The position numbers were made by a program, and so were the translations under genes. Positions 1-12,200 of a DNA stretch of 64,000 nucleotides are shown here, one piece after another (the first letter of the stretch is position 1; each line of letters begins with the position of its first letter). Below the pieces are notes generated by a model. It worked only from the letters and a program-made list of their open reading frames with translations. It had not been told where the DNA came from and did no database searches. The DNA comes from Ampullaceana balthica (Eukaryota; Mollusca; Gastropoda; Lymnaeidae). The stretch covers positions 402,501 through 466,500 of the forward strand of contig CALYLW010000213.1 in the NCBI GenBank assembly GCA_944989445.1, read 5' to 3'.

Positions 1-1291
1 AAGGATGAAGACTTGAATGTGTAAGAATCGCAGGTTAATTAGACAGCACTAAAGTTCTTCCAGTCGACCATAAACAATACGATTGTAAGTCACAACGTAT
101 AAATCTTGCGACAAACAATGAATAATGTGGGTGAGACTGCAATCAGGCTTATAGATTAGTACATAGATCACGTGTAAACAGGGTATGAGTTAGCCTGACA
201 GGACTAACAAGACAGCGAACGTTTCGGCAAAGAGCCTTCCTCAACGAACAAAAAGGTATACAAATAAAACGAATATAAAGAAATACAAAAATTAAAATTA
301 AAAACTTAGCTGCGGTGAAATCCGAAGAGTCAATATTGAGTTTTTAGTTTTTATTATTAGAGTAAGCGTTTACTTGGCAGAATAAGCGATTAAGTGCAGT
401 ATCACAACATTGTACAAAATACATGGATAAGATAGGCATCATTACTGTTACTATGGTAACATATCAACTTAACGATTGATGGATTTTCTAAACTCAGTCA
501 ATACTCAATTCATCTATTAAATTTAGATCATGTATTATATCTGAGAGCCCACAAACTATTTTATCAACAAGCTATCTCAAATATAAATATTTTTAACTAC
601 CAATTAGCTGTTTCAATGTTACATTGGCGAATGGGAGAAAAGTGTGTCTGATAGGTTCAGTGAATATCTTAATTTTTGGCAGATCACGGCTGTCACCGGT
701 CCCAGTCCAATTTATCGGAAGCAAAAACAAGTTTACTTCAGGTGGCTTTAATGACGCGCACTAGTTAAGAGTGGAGAATGAAAAATAAATAAAGATTTTC
801 CCTACGCCCAGCCGTTCCTTCCTGCAGTCTTCACTCCCCCGAGCGTTCCCTAAACTTCGTCTTTCCCCATACCCAGCCTCCGCTACAGACCGGTGTTCAA
901 CAATCAGCCTCAAATATCCGAGTTCCTGCACGAGGGTTTTATCTTGTGCCGAGCAGGTATGTCGGGTGCCAATGATGGCCGGCCTCAAGATCGGATTTTC
1001 CCTTTGTTGACAAGTCGTCTGGACTCTTGATGAGCACGCATCCCTGGCTATTGGCTATTCCCCTCCTCCCCCCCCCCGGTATAATCCTATTCAGATGGCC
1101 TCTCGGGTAGCCATGACTTTTTCCCGTCTGTATGGACTAGTGCCCGATGGACCTTGACATTCACAGATGTGCTGCCACCGATACAGGAAGCGATAGAATA
1201 AAGATGTTCGTTGACTTCAGTTTTTTATTGTCTTTTAAAGAAGAATAGACTATAGTGTTGCACTACTTTATATTTTAAGTTAGCGTCTCAT
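1..1291. other. DGK intron (5' part in window), no gene seen
   Basis: AT-rich, with a GC-richer island at 790-1020 whose short minus-strand ORF has no recognisable domain. No C1 or PH exon could be found here. Confidence 0.5.
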
Positions 1292-1411
1292 GTCTACGGC
1301 CATACCACGTTGAAAATACCGGTTCTCGTCCGATCACCGAAGTCAAGCAACGTCGGGCGTGGTTAGTACTTAGATGTGTGACCGCTTGGGAACACCACGT
1401 GTTGTAGACAC
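1292..1411 (+). rRNA. 5S rRNA: 5S ribosomal RNA gene or young pseudogene
   Basis: A 120-bp stretch begins gtctacggccataccacg and ends gttgtagac, the self-complementary 5S ends. It contains the internal pol III control region (agtcaagcaacgtcggg, gtgaccgcttggg) and is followed by a T-run terminator at 1412-1418. It differs from the animal consensus I remember at several places. Two of the changes are compensatory: a helix I would expect as CCUGGU/ACCAGG reads CGUGGU/ACCACG, so pairing is kept. A lone copy inside a DGK intron could be a dispersed functional gene, a pseudogene or a 5S-derived SINE head. No A-rich tail is visible. Confidence 0.88.
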
Positions 1412-1689
1412 TTTTTTTAAAATTTATTTTTTTAAAATATTTTTTATTATTTAGGGGCGCGAGCTGGAATTTTTAAAAATGGCCGTAATCCGGTACACCT
1501 AACAAAAATGGTTAATGTGATTACGTTGTCAAATTGTGTTTCATTCTTTAAAATATTGCTCTTTTTTTATAAATTGGTCCAAATAGTTGTATGTGTCAAT
1601 TCTCTTCCAGTGGGTCCAAGCTGTTTTAATTGATGTGTGTGTGTGTAAGATTTGGTTGTGTTGAAATATGATGAGCTAGTTACTAATAC

Positions 1690-1925
1690 TACTATTTAAT
1701 CTAACAACAGTTCCTGAACGATAAACTTAGCTTATGTGTACCATATTGACATTGTCATGTATGTGGTTGTTAGGCTAGGGATCTTTATTTAATGCATACA
1801 TGTATGTTATTTTTATGTCAAGCTCTGTGAGCCCAGTTCCTTACTGGGGTACAGCGCTACAAAAAATATCAATTTATTGTTGTTGTTATTATTAATACTA
1901 CTACTACTACTTCCTAGTGAGCGTG
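1690..1925 (+). mobile_element. LINE 3' end, same family as 61855-62425
   Basis: Shares the words ctgtgagcccagttcctta and ggggtacagcgctac and ends in TTG/TAC microsatellite. Only the 3' UTR is present, so this is a severely truncated insertion. Confidence 0.65.
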
Positions 1926-2039
1926 TCAAAATGTATGTATAAAGTATAAACCTAGTTAGTAGTTGTCCGAATGTCCGAACCTTGAGTGAGCACGTCAAGT
2001 CTAATCAGGTTATTGTGCCCATATATAACCGTATTTCTG

Positions 2040-2380
2040 GCTGGGAAAAATGCTTCCTGTTCCTCCAGGTCATTTTGTCTGGCTGTCACCCCTCCTCCCG
2101 CCCACCTCTCTAGAAAAGTTTGCTGGCACTAGCGGGAGGTCAAAGCGGGGGGAGAACCGTAACCCCGACAAATTGGAATCATCATATCTGGGTCACTGGG
2201 TCACAATCCGTTTGAACGTGCGTCTAAAAATAGCCGCGCGTTTGTGTAAAAATAGCACTGTCTCTCCCGCTTATAGCACCGCGCTCATCTCCGTTATGTC
2301 TCGTAGCATGGGGAGGGGGTGGTGTAGATGTGCTGGCGATGTAGAGATAACTTCGTCGATGACTTTTGTTGGTGTTCAGG
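2040..2380. other. GC-rich intronic segment, unidentified
   Basis: Distinctly GC-rich compared with its surroundings (words such as ctcccgcccacctctctag and agccgcgcgtttgtg). The plus ORF through it runs into a minisatellite and has no recognisable domain. Possibly a dispersed repeat. Confidence 0.3.
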
Positions 2381-2385
2381 GCACT

Positions 2386-2630
2386 GGGGTCATCGGAAGG
2401 GGGGCAAAAAAGGGGGTTGGTGGTAAGGGCACAGGCACAGGGGTCATCAAAGGGTGGCAACAAAAGGGGGTTGGTGGTAAGGGCACAGGGGTCATCAAAG
2501 GTGGCAACAAAAGGGGGTTGGTGGTAAGGGCACAGGGGTCATCAAAGGTGGCAACAAAAGGGGGTTGGTGGTAAGGGCACAGGGGTCATCGGAATGTTGG
2601 CAGCAAAAACGGTTGGAGTTTTGTTGGTGT
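2386..2630. repeat. 47-bp minisatellite, about 4 copies
   Basis: Core ggggtcatcaaaggtggcaa followed by a G-rich half (gggggttggtggtaagggc). Copies start near 2386, 2440, 2488, 2535 and 2582. Confidence 0.85.
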
Positions 2631-2811
2631 TCAGGGCACTGGTTCCATCAGAACAGTGGTAACTAAAGGGTCAAGAAGTTAAGTGGTCAGTAAATGATGT
2701 AACCACATTTACTAACGCTTCACGGAAGAAATTAAATCATGACGCCATCATATACACAAACCCTTTCCATCTCAGGTCTCCAACTAAAGTTTCCATCTCA
2801 GGTCTTAAATA

Positions 2812-4158
2812 TGTCCCCAAAGCTCAACAACCCACATTTGTCCCCAAAGCTCAACAACCCACATTTGTCCCCAAAGCTCATCAATAACCCACATTTGTCC
2901 CCAAAGCTCCATCAATAACCCACATTTGTCCCCAAAGCTCCATCAATAACCCACATTTGTCCCCAAAGCTCCATCAATAACCCACATTTGTCCCCTAAGC
3001 TCCATCAATAACCCACATTTGTCCCCAAAGCTCCATCAATAACCCACATTTGTCCCCAAAGCTCCATCAATAACCCACATTTGTCCCCAAAGCTCCATCA
3101 ATAACCCACATTTGTCCCCTAAGCTCCATCAATAACCCACATTTGTCCCCTAAGCTCCATCAATAACCCACATTTGTCCCCTAAGCTCATCAATAACCCA
3201 CATTTGTCCCCAAAGCTCCATCAATAACCCACATTTGTCCCCAAAGCTCCATCAATAACCCACATTTGTCCCCAAAGCTCCATCAATAACCCACATTTGT
3301 CCCCTAAGCTCCATCAATAACCCACATTTGTCCCCTAAGCTCCATCAATAACCCACATTTGTCCCCTAAGCTCCATCAATAACCCACATTTGTCCCCAAA
3401 GCTCATCAATAACCCACATTTGTCCCCTAAGCACCATCAATAACCCACATTTGTCCCCTAAGCTCCATCAATAACCCACATTTGTCCCCAAAGCTCATCA
3501 ATAACCCACATTTGTCCCCTAAGCTCCATCAATAACCCACATTTGTCCCCAAAGCTCATCAATAACCCACATTTGTCCCCTAAGCTCCATCAATAACCCA
3601 CATTTGTCCCCAAAGCTCCATCAATAACCCACATTTGTCCCCAAAGCTCATCAATAACCCACATTTGTCCCCAAAGCTCCATCAATAACCCACATTTGTC
3701 CCCAAAGCTCATCAATAACCCACATTTGTCCCCAAAGCTCATCAATAACCCACATTTGTCCCCTAAGCTCCACCAATAACCCACATTTGTCCCCTAAGCT
3801 CCATCAATAACCCACATTTGTCCCCTAAGCTCCATCAATAACCCACATTTGTCCCCAAAGCTCATCAATAACCCACATTTGTCCCCTAAGCTCCATCAAT
3901 AACCCACATTTGTCCCCTAAGCTCCATCAATAACCCACATTTGTCCCCAAAGCTCATCAATAACCCACATTTGTCCCCTAAGCTCCATCAATAACCCACA
4001 TTTGTCCCCTAAGCTCCATCAATAACCCACATTTGTCCCCTAAGCTCCATCAATAACCCACATTTGTCCCCAAAGCTCATCAATAACCCACATTTGTCCC
4101 CTAAGCTCCATCAATAACCCACATTTGTCCCCAAAGCTCCATCAATAACCCACATTTG
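2812..4158. repeat. 29/31-bp minisatellite, about 44 copies
   Basis: Core aataacccacatttgtcccc. Two interleaved length types (ctccatc or ctcatc) and two sequence types (ccaaag or cctaag) alternate in blocks. Confidence 0.95.
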
Positions 4159-4378
4159 CTCTAAAGAACTACAGGAACCAAGAAATGTATTTCTCAAGTT
4201 TCTACTTATGTCTATGGAATTCTTTTTAAAATGCTTCTTTCATTCCATGCGAAAACGTGATTTTTGAAAAAATGTATTTTCTTTTAAAACTCGTTATCAT
4301 GACGCGTTTATAATGATCACATGTATTTATTTATTTTTTAAAGGTTTATTTCTATTATTTGTATCCCAACGCCACATT

Positions 4379-5207
4379 TACCACAGATGACATGGATACT
4401 TGTTATGACAGTGTAGCCACAGATGACGTGGATACTTGTTATGACAGTGTAGCCACAGATGACGTGGATACTTGTTATGACAGTGTAGCCACAGATGACG
4501 TGGATACTTGTTATGACAGTGTAGCCACAGATGACGTTAATACTTATGACAGTGTAGCCACAGATGACGTGAATACTTGTTATGACAGTGTAGCCACAGA
4601 TGACGTGGATACTTGTTATGACAGTGTAGCCACAGATGACGTGGATACTTGTTATGACAGTGTAGCCACAGATGACGTGGATACTTGTTATGACAGTGTA
4701 GCCACAGATGACGTGAATACTTGTTATGACAGTGTAGCCACAGATGACGTGAATACTTTTTATGACAGTGTAGCCACAGATGACGTGAATACTTGTTATG
4801 ACAGTGTAGCCACAGATGACGTGGATACTTGTTATGACAGTGTAGCCACAGATGACGTGGATACTTGTTATGACAGTGTAGCCACAGATGACGTGGATAC
4901 TTGTTATGACAGTGTAGCCACAGATGACGTGAATACTTATGACAGTGTAGCCACAGATGACGTGAATACTTGTTATGACAGTGTAGCCACAGATGACGTG
5001 AATACTTTTTATGACAGTGTAGCCACAGATGACGTGAATACTTGTTATGACAGTGTAGCCACAGATGACGTGGATACTTGTTATGACAGTGTAGCCACAG
5101 ATGACGTGAATACTTTTTATGACAGTGTAGCCACAGATGACGTGGATACTTGTTATGACAGTGTAGCCACAGATGACGTGGATACTTGTTATGACAGTGT
5201 AGCCACA
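4379..5207. repeat. 36-bp minisatellite, about 23 copies
   Basis: Core gtagccacagatgacgtgga plus tacttgttatgacagt. The unit is a multiple of three, so several frames stay open on both strands (VATDDVDTCYDS repeated on plus). Two units lack three bases. Confidence 0.95.
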
Positions 5208-5539
5208 AACAAAGACGGCCTCCTGCCTGCAAACAGTTAATGCGTACATATACATACATAATAAAGTCTCACTCTGGGCGAGAATGAGATCAAATTTGTC
5301 TTTGCCCATCAGCTACTCTAATAGATAGTTAACCATACACAAAATCATAGGCAGCGTGCATAACTCATATTCAACAAATGAGAATCGAACCACGTCCCTA
5401 AAGAGAAAGAGACACGGCTCACACCAAGAGCAAAGTAGTAATCATACATAAAGCAATTAATTCTAATTTAGAAATACAACACAAAGATAACTTAATACAA
5501 CCCTCAGATAGATATAAGGATAAAAACACCTTTCTTATT

Positions 5540-5750
5540 CCGTATGCAAGTTTTCCTTCTTCCCGTCCGGAATTCGGGCGTGGAATGGGTTGCCTGAAGA
5601 ATCCAGGAAAACCAACACTTTATCAACATTTAAATCCCTTATAAAGATGCAGGACTAAACACAAACCATAGATAAGAGTAGGACGCAATAATCTTCTGTA
5701 TAGAAGGAGCGTCTGTAAACAGATAAGATAAGATAAGATAATTTCTACAT
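5540..5750 (+). mobile_element. LINE 3' end, second family
   Basis: Around 5557 one frame reads FFPSGIRAWNGLPEESRK, then TLSTFKSLIK, a LINE ORF2 C-terminal type. The 3' tail has ggacgcaataatcttctg and ends in GATAA repeats (5722-5740). Related 3' ends are at 42856-43020 (minus) and 59979-60022. Confidence 0.65.
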
Positions 5751-6127
5751 TGTGTGTTCATAGTGGATTGCATGAATAAGTTGATTGACGGAACAGATGT
5801 TATTATTGTCTTTAAGTCTCGCACATCACAACGCTGTACAATAACGATAACTCGTCCCCATTCAAGCTCACCTGTTTGTTTATTTCACCGACCTATAAAT
5901 CCTAACACAAGTTATGAGCCCTGCCATATAACTTTGTGTCCCACTGTCCCATCCGTCACATTGATCCCACCAACTGATTATCCCACTGGTCCCCTTCCCC
6001 AATATTTTTTGCCCCTTTTCCCTAAGAGCCACAACCCACACCAATTAGGAACCGCCCCAATAGGTCAAGTTGACCTGAGAGGTCTGACGTATGACGCAAT
6101 ACCACCGTGTGCTTTGTTTCTCCCCAG

Positions 6128-6234
6128 TGTGCAAGTTCAAGGCCCACAAGCGGTGTGCCGTCAGGGCGCCCACCAACTGCAAGTGGACGGCACTAGCTTC
6201 AATAGGCAAGGAGATTCTGGAAGATGAGGATGGG
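6128..6234 (+). CDS. DGK exon 1 of window: end of C1 domain 1
   Basis: Reads [15 protein letters not shown] and on to KEILEDEDG. The Cys and His spacing is the second half of a C1 zinc finger. The acceptor is cccccag-like at 6121-6127 and the donor is GTAAGC. It enters in phase 1, so one base of the first codon is on an upstream exon that I cannot find in 1-6127. Confidence 0.9.
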
Positions 6235-9200
6235 GTAAGCAGGGATGGTGGTCAGTCTGTTTTCAGTGTGTGGTCAGTCTGTTGACAGTGTGTGGTCAGT
6301 CTGTTGTACGTGTGTGGAGAGCATGTTTGGTGTGGCCCTCAATGGCCTGGGGGAGACTGTGCTCTACCATAGGAACGCCTCTGGACTGAACAAATGGATC
6401 TGGTGCTTTACTATTATTTATAAAACCTAGTGGTTCCTTACTTAGAAGGGGAAACGTACTAACAATGGGTGTGCTGTACTATATAGGGGGTGTTCTGTAC
6501 TAACAAGGGGCGTGCTGTACTAACAAGGGGCGTGCTGTACTAACAAGGGGCGTGCTGTACTAACAAAGGGTGTGCTGTACTAACAAGAGGCGTGCTGTAC
6601 TAACAAAGGGTGTGCTGTACTAACAAGGAGTGTGCTGTACTATATAGGGGTGTGCTGTACTATATAGGGGGTGTGCTGTACTAACAAGGGGTGTGCTGTA
6701 CTATATAGGGGGTGTGCTGTACTAACAAGGGGTGTGCTGTACTAACAAGGGGTGTGCTGTACTAACAAGGGGTGTGCTGTACTAACAAGGGGCGTGCTGT
6801 ACTAACAAGGGGGTGTGCTGTACTAACAAGGGGGTGTGCTGTACTAACAAGGGGTGTGCTGTACTAACAAGGGGTGTGCTGTACTAACAAGGGGTGTGCT
6901 GTACTAACAAGGGGCGTGCTGTACTAACAAGGGGCGTGCTGTACTAACAAGGGGCGTGCTGTACTAACAAGGGGCGTGCTGTACTAACAAGGGGTGTGCT
7001 GTACTAACAAGAGGGGTGCTGTACTAACAAGAGGCGTGCTGTACTAACAAGGGGCGTGCTGTACTAACAATGGGTGTGCTGTACTAACAAGAGGTGTGCT
7101 GTACTAACAAGGGGTGTGCTGTACTAACAAGGGGTGTGCTGTACTAACAAGAGGTGTGCTGTACTAACAAGAGGTTTGCTGTACTAACAAGGGGCGTGCT
7201 GTACTAACAAGGGGCGTGCTGTACTAACAAGGGGTGTGCTGTACTAACAAGAGGTGTGCTGTACTAACAAGGGGCGTGCTGTACTAACAATGGGTGTGCT
7301 GTACTAACAATGGGTGTGCTGTACTATATAGGGGTGTGCTGTACTAACAATGGGTGTGCTGTACTATATAGGGGTGTGCTGTACTAACAAGGGGCGTGCT
7401 GTACTAACAAGGGGCGTGCTGTACTAACAAGGGGCGTGCTGTACTAACAAGGGGCGTGCTGTACTAACAAGGGGCGTGCTGTACTAACAATGGGTGTGCT
7501 GTACTAACAATGGGTGTGCTGTACTATATAGGGGTGTGCTGTACTAACAAGGGGCGTGCTGTACTAACAATGGGTGTGCTGTACTAACAATGGGTGTGCT
7601 GTACTAACAATGGGTGTGCTGTACTAACAATGGGTGTGCTGTACTATATAGGGGTCTGCTGTACTAACAAGGGGGTGTGCTGTACTAACAATGTGTGTGC
7701 TGTTCTATATAGGGGTGTGCTGTACTATATAGGGGTGTGCTGTACTAACAAGAGGTGTGCTGTACTAACAAGGGGTGTGCTGTACTAACAAGGGGTGTGC
7801 TGTACTAACAAAGGGTGTGCTGTACTAACAAGGGGTGTGCTGTACTAACAAGGGGTGTGCTGTACTAACAAGAGGTGTGCTGTACTAACAAGGGGGTGGG
7901 TGATCGCTCAGGTTTGTCCATGACTTTGTTCCAAGACAAATGCAATGAAAGGAAGAAAATGCATTACCATCTGTTAGTACTCTACAGTCCAGTTGTAGTC
8001 TTACAGAACATTAGTAGTCTTACAGAACATTAGTAGTCTTACAGAACATTAGAAGTCTTACAGAACATTTGTAGTCTTACAGAACATTAGAAGTCTTACA
8101 GAACATTAGAAGTCTTACAGAACATTAGAAGTCTTACAGAACATTAGAAGTCTTACAGAACATTTGTAGTCTTACAGAACATTTGTAGTCTTACAGAACA
8201 TTAGTAGTCTTACAGAACATTAGAAGTCTTACAGAACATTAGAAGTCTTACAGAACATTAGAAGTCTTACAGAACATTAGAAGTCTTACAGAACATTAGA
8301 AGTCTTACAGAACATTAGAAGTCTTACAGAACATTAGAAGTCTTACAGAACATTAGAAGTCTTACAGAACATTAGAAGTCTTACAGAACATTAGTAGTCT
8401 TACAGAACATTAGTAGTCTTACAGAACATTAGAAGTCTTACAGAACATTAGAAGTCTTACAGAACATTAGAAGTCTTACAGAACATTAGAAGTCTTACAG
8501 AACATTAGAAGTCTTACAGAACATTAGAAGTCTTACAGAACATTAGAAGTCTTACAGAACATTAGAAGTCTTACAGAACATTAGAAGTCTTACTAAAACT
8601 AATGGGACTAATGTGTGTAGTAGTAGACTGCTGGCACTGCCAGGCCAGCTAGTACTAGTCTCATAATGACTCATACACTCCAGTAGTCTTCCCATCAGAC
8701 AAGCCATTGAATACTAAGGGAGCTAATCTAACTAAAAGGTTCTTGGCATTTCCAGGGATTTTAACCTTGAATTTGATGGGAATGACAATAAAGACAATGT
8801 ATAAAGTGTAATATTGGATAAAGTGAGACAATGGATAAAGTGAAACATTGGATAATGGGAGACAGTGGATAAAGGGAGACAATGGATGAATTGAAACAGT
8901 GGATAAAGGGAGACGATGGATAAAGTGAGCCGGTTCAGATCAGCATGGCATTAGACTGGATGAAATAATAGAAGATCATGTCAACAGAACAAAAGAAAGA
9001 TTGGTAATAATAATGTGGAGTGTAAGACTTGGGCAAGTAGAAATGTTTTCAGTGTGGGGTAGAACATTGGAAATGTGTCATGTTGTCATTGGTTCATGTG
9101 TCATTCCTTCTCTGTTCTCAGATCTCGATGCCACATCAGTGGATGGAGGGAAACCTTCCCGTCAGTGCAAAGTGTAGTGTCTGTGACAAAACCTGTGGCA

Positions 9201-12200
9201 GTGTCCTGCGCTTACAAGACTGGAGGTGTTTATGGTGTAGGGCAATGGTAAGGGAGGGTGATGGTAAGGGAGAGTGGTGGTGAGGGAGGGTAAGGATGGC
9301 GATGGTAAGAGAAAACATTGTAAATTTCTGTTTTCAACATGGGCTGGGGATTAAAAGGGCAGACAGTAAGTGGGGAAATTCCCATTGGAATACAGTCTTC
9401 CTAAAGCTGAACAGATAATGTCCCTTTGACAAATAAAATATTCATGGATAGACATAGCAACTATTAGTGGAGGAAGGAAATGTTTTTAAAGCAAGGCTAT
9501 TTAATGGAAGAAGTCTTTGCAATAAAAAAAAATAGCATTGAGACCAGGTCAATATTAACCAGGTTCTTTTGCCTTCTAGAATTGCAGCCGCCATAGCCAT
9601 TTTAGGATATGTAAAAAGCCACTCCTTTACTTCAAGTAACGCAAATGCCATTAGAATGAAAGCTTTATATGGAAAATAATGACCTAACATCTTCTGGGTA
9701 CAGTTTTCACAATCACATAAAACATAAAGTGCATTAACATTTTCAATCCTGACTACCAAACAAATTATAGATTTGCGCACCAATCCATATTTTACTATAA
9801 GCACCTATCTATATTTTACACTGCCACTTAAACTTTTTGTTAATTCTAAGAAAGAAAAGAAGAAAAACAATCAGCTTTCTTTTCCATTCAACTTTAATAT
9901 TATTTAATTTATTTATGAATATTAAGTGTTGGCTGGATATCAGGATTTCCGCCACTATCAAGATTTGCCAAATACTTATGGCAGATCCGGATAGCATCTG
10001 GATATCAATTGTGATTTGATTCGCGGACTTAAAAATAAAAAAAAACTGCTGTTATAACTTATTCAGTCTTATAATTTTTTAACTCTAGTCTATTGTGAAT
10101 ATTACAATTATACTTAATATGTTAAGTAACAAATTAAGTCATGCATTAAATTATTAATATCTAACCAAATAAACAAATTAACAAGCGTTGATCATGAAAT
10201 CCATCAAATCCATGCAAAATATAGTAAAGCAATCAATTTCAATAAGAGACAAAAATATTAAGTTAAAAAGTTACAAGTATAGATATTACTTTACTATGTA
10301 AGATAACACATTTAACATAACTAACAGCAAATTAAACTGAAATCGTCGCAATAAAGAACAGTATTTATTATGGCTCTAGATCAGGACTTCTTGTACACCA
10401 CACTCAGTACAACACATTTTGTTTGGCACACACTACACAGTTCGTTGAACTTTGTTCAAGTTCGTTCATTCAATTCATTGTAAAATGTTCATCGTTGACG
10501 TTGACAGTGTCATAGACTGTCATTGTAGAAAGCAGATACTCTCCATATGTTGGATGACAAATATTTTAATAAATACTAATAAATACTAAATAGAAAGTGG
10601 TAACGTACAGCCACTTAGCTCTAACACTTAAATGTGGAAATACATGTATCCGGATCCAGCAAATATTAGGGCCAAATTATCTGGATCCAGCAAATAAAAA
10701 AACCATATCCGGCCACTCCCTAATGAATATGCATTGTCATATAATGGTGTAACTATATAACTTTATATTACTCTTTTATTTCTCTTTCTATGTAGGCGTT
10801 CTCACAGTAATTAATCTTGTGCACAATAATTCACTGAAGAATTCGTTTATCCAAAACAACTTTAATATACATATATATTGTACACATAAGAATCATTTGA
10901 GGTAATATAACGTGGAAATCTTGAGCTATTCACCATCATGCTTCCCTGTCGGAAGTCTACACCCAACTGTTCGCCCAACACTTTCAACCAATAGAAATGC
11001 TCCTTTCTTCCCGCGTCTCTTGTACACGTGACCTTACGTCACAAAATTATGTTAATCAGATGTGACATTCACCCCCATCCTTCAAAAAAAAATGTTTATG
11101 AAATACAACATTTTTGGTCTTCATAAAATCAAATCAATCTATATCTATATTCAAATTTCAAATATTTATCATCAATGAACATTCATTTTCTTACATACAA
11201 CTTCTGGATATAGAATCAATAAGAAAAAATCTGTAGAACTGCAACAGTCTTAACATAAGAAATAATGAGAAAAAATCTGTAGGACTGCAACAGTCTACCT
11301 GTACTGAAAAAATGAAAATGGACTTTTAAACACATCTGTAATTTTGTGTAATTAAAACATTTAAACACTCAATATTATTAAAATTAACTAATAATCCAAT
11401 GGAATTCAAACACTGTTCCTTGTCCATTGTTCAACAAATAAAAATATTAATATAATTACAGTCTCTGTTTGTATCCTTTAGGAATTCACAGACTAATGTT
11501 AAAACAGTCTCTTATTTTATCATTTAGTAATTCACAGAATGTCTTTTTAATAGTCTCTGGTTTTATCAGTTAGGAGTTCACAGAGTGTCTTTATTTATTG
11601 TCATTCTACTTAATATGTCTGCAACCACATTGTCCTTTCCCTTCACAGGTTTAATGTCAAATTTGTAGTCGGCTAATAGCATAGCCCAACGATTCACTTT
11701 GGCGTTGCTGATCTTCTTCTTGTTGAATGCCACAAGTGGTTTGTGGTCTGTTAGGAGAGTGAATGTTCTACCTAGAAGGTATTTTTGAAGTTTTTGTAGA
11801 GCCCACACTATGGCTAGACATTCTCTCTCTATGGTGCTGTAGTTACACTCTGTTTTGGTCAAGTTTCTGCTAAGATACTGTATAGGATGTAGGATACCAT
11901 CATGTTCTTGCATGAGGCACGCTCCTAATGCAATGGACGATGCATCGGTAGAAACAATGAAAGGTTTGTCCCATTGAGGTGTAACTAAGATGGGTTTCTT
12001 CCTGAATGCCTCCTGAATGTTCTCTAATGCATTGAGGCAATCTCCTGGAAATTGAAATTTTCTAATATCTTTGGTTTTTGTAACTTCTGTTAGTGGATGA
12101 ACTATTTCTGCATAATTTGAAATAAAAGGTCTGTAAAAGTTACATAGTCCCAGCAGGGCTTGCACTTGTTTTTTAGATTTTGGGACAGACAGATTAAATA

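Noticed and set aside
2050..2574. 174-codon ORF
   Set aside because: Its second half is a 47-bp minisatellite and its first half has no recognisable protein features.
4338..5309. Long ORFs on both strands (323, 293 and 240 codons)
   Set aside because: All are read-through of the 36-bp minisatellite, whose length is a multiple of three. There is no non-repeat coding sequence or splice context.
5375..5430. tRNA-like B box on the minus strand (GGTTCGATTC)
   Set aside because: No convincing A box or cloverleaf around it; at best a SINE scrap.
2812..8592. CRISPR-like arrays
   Set aside because: Units are directly tandem without unique spacers, no cas genes are present, and the context is eukaryotic.
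9442..9804. 120-codon minus-strand ORF in DGK intron 2
   Set aside because: No recognisable domain, biased AT-rich composition and no splice or promoter evidence.
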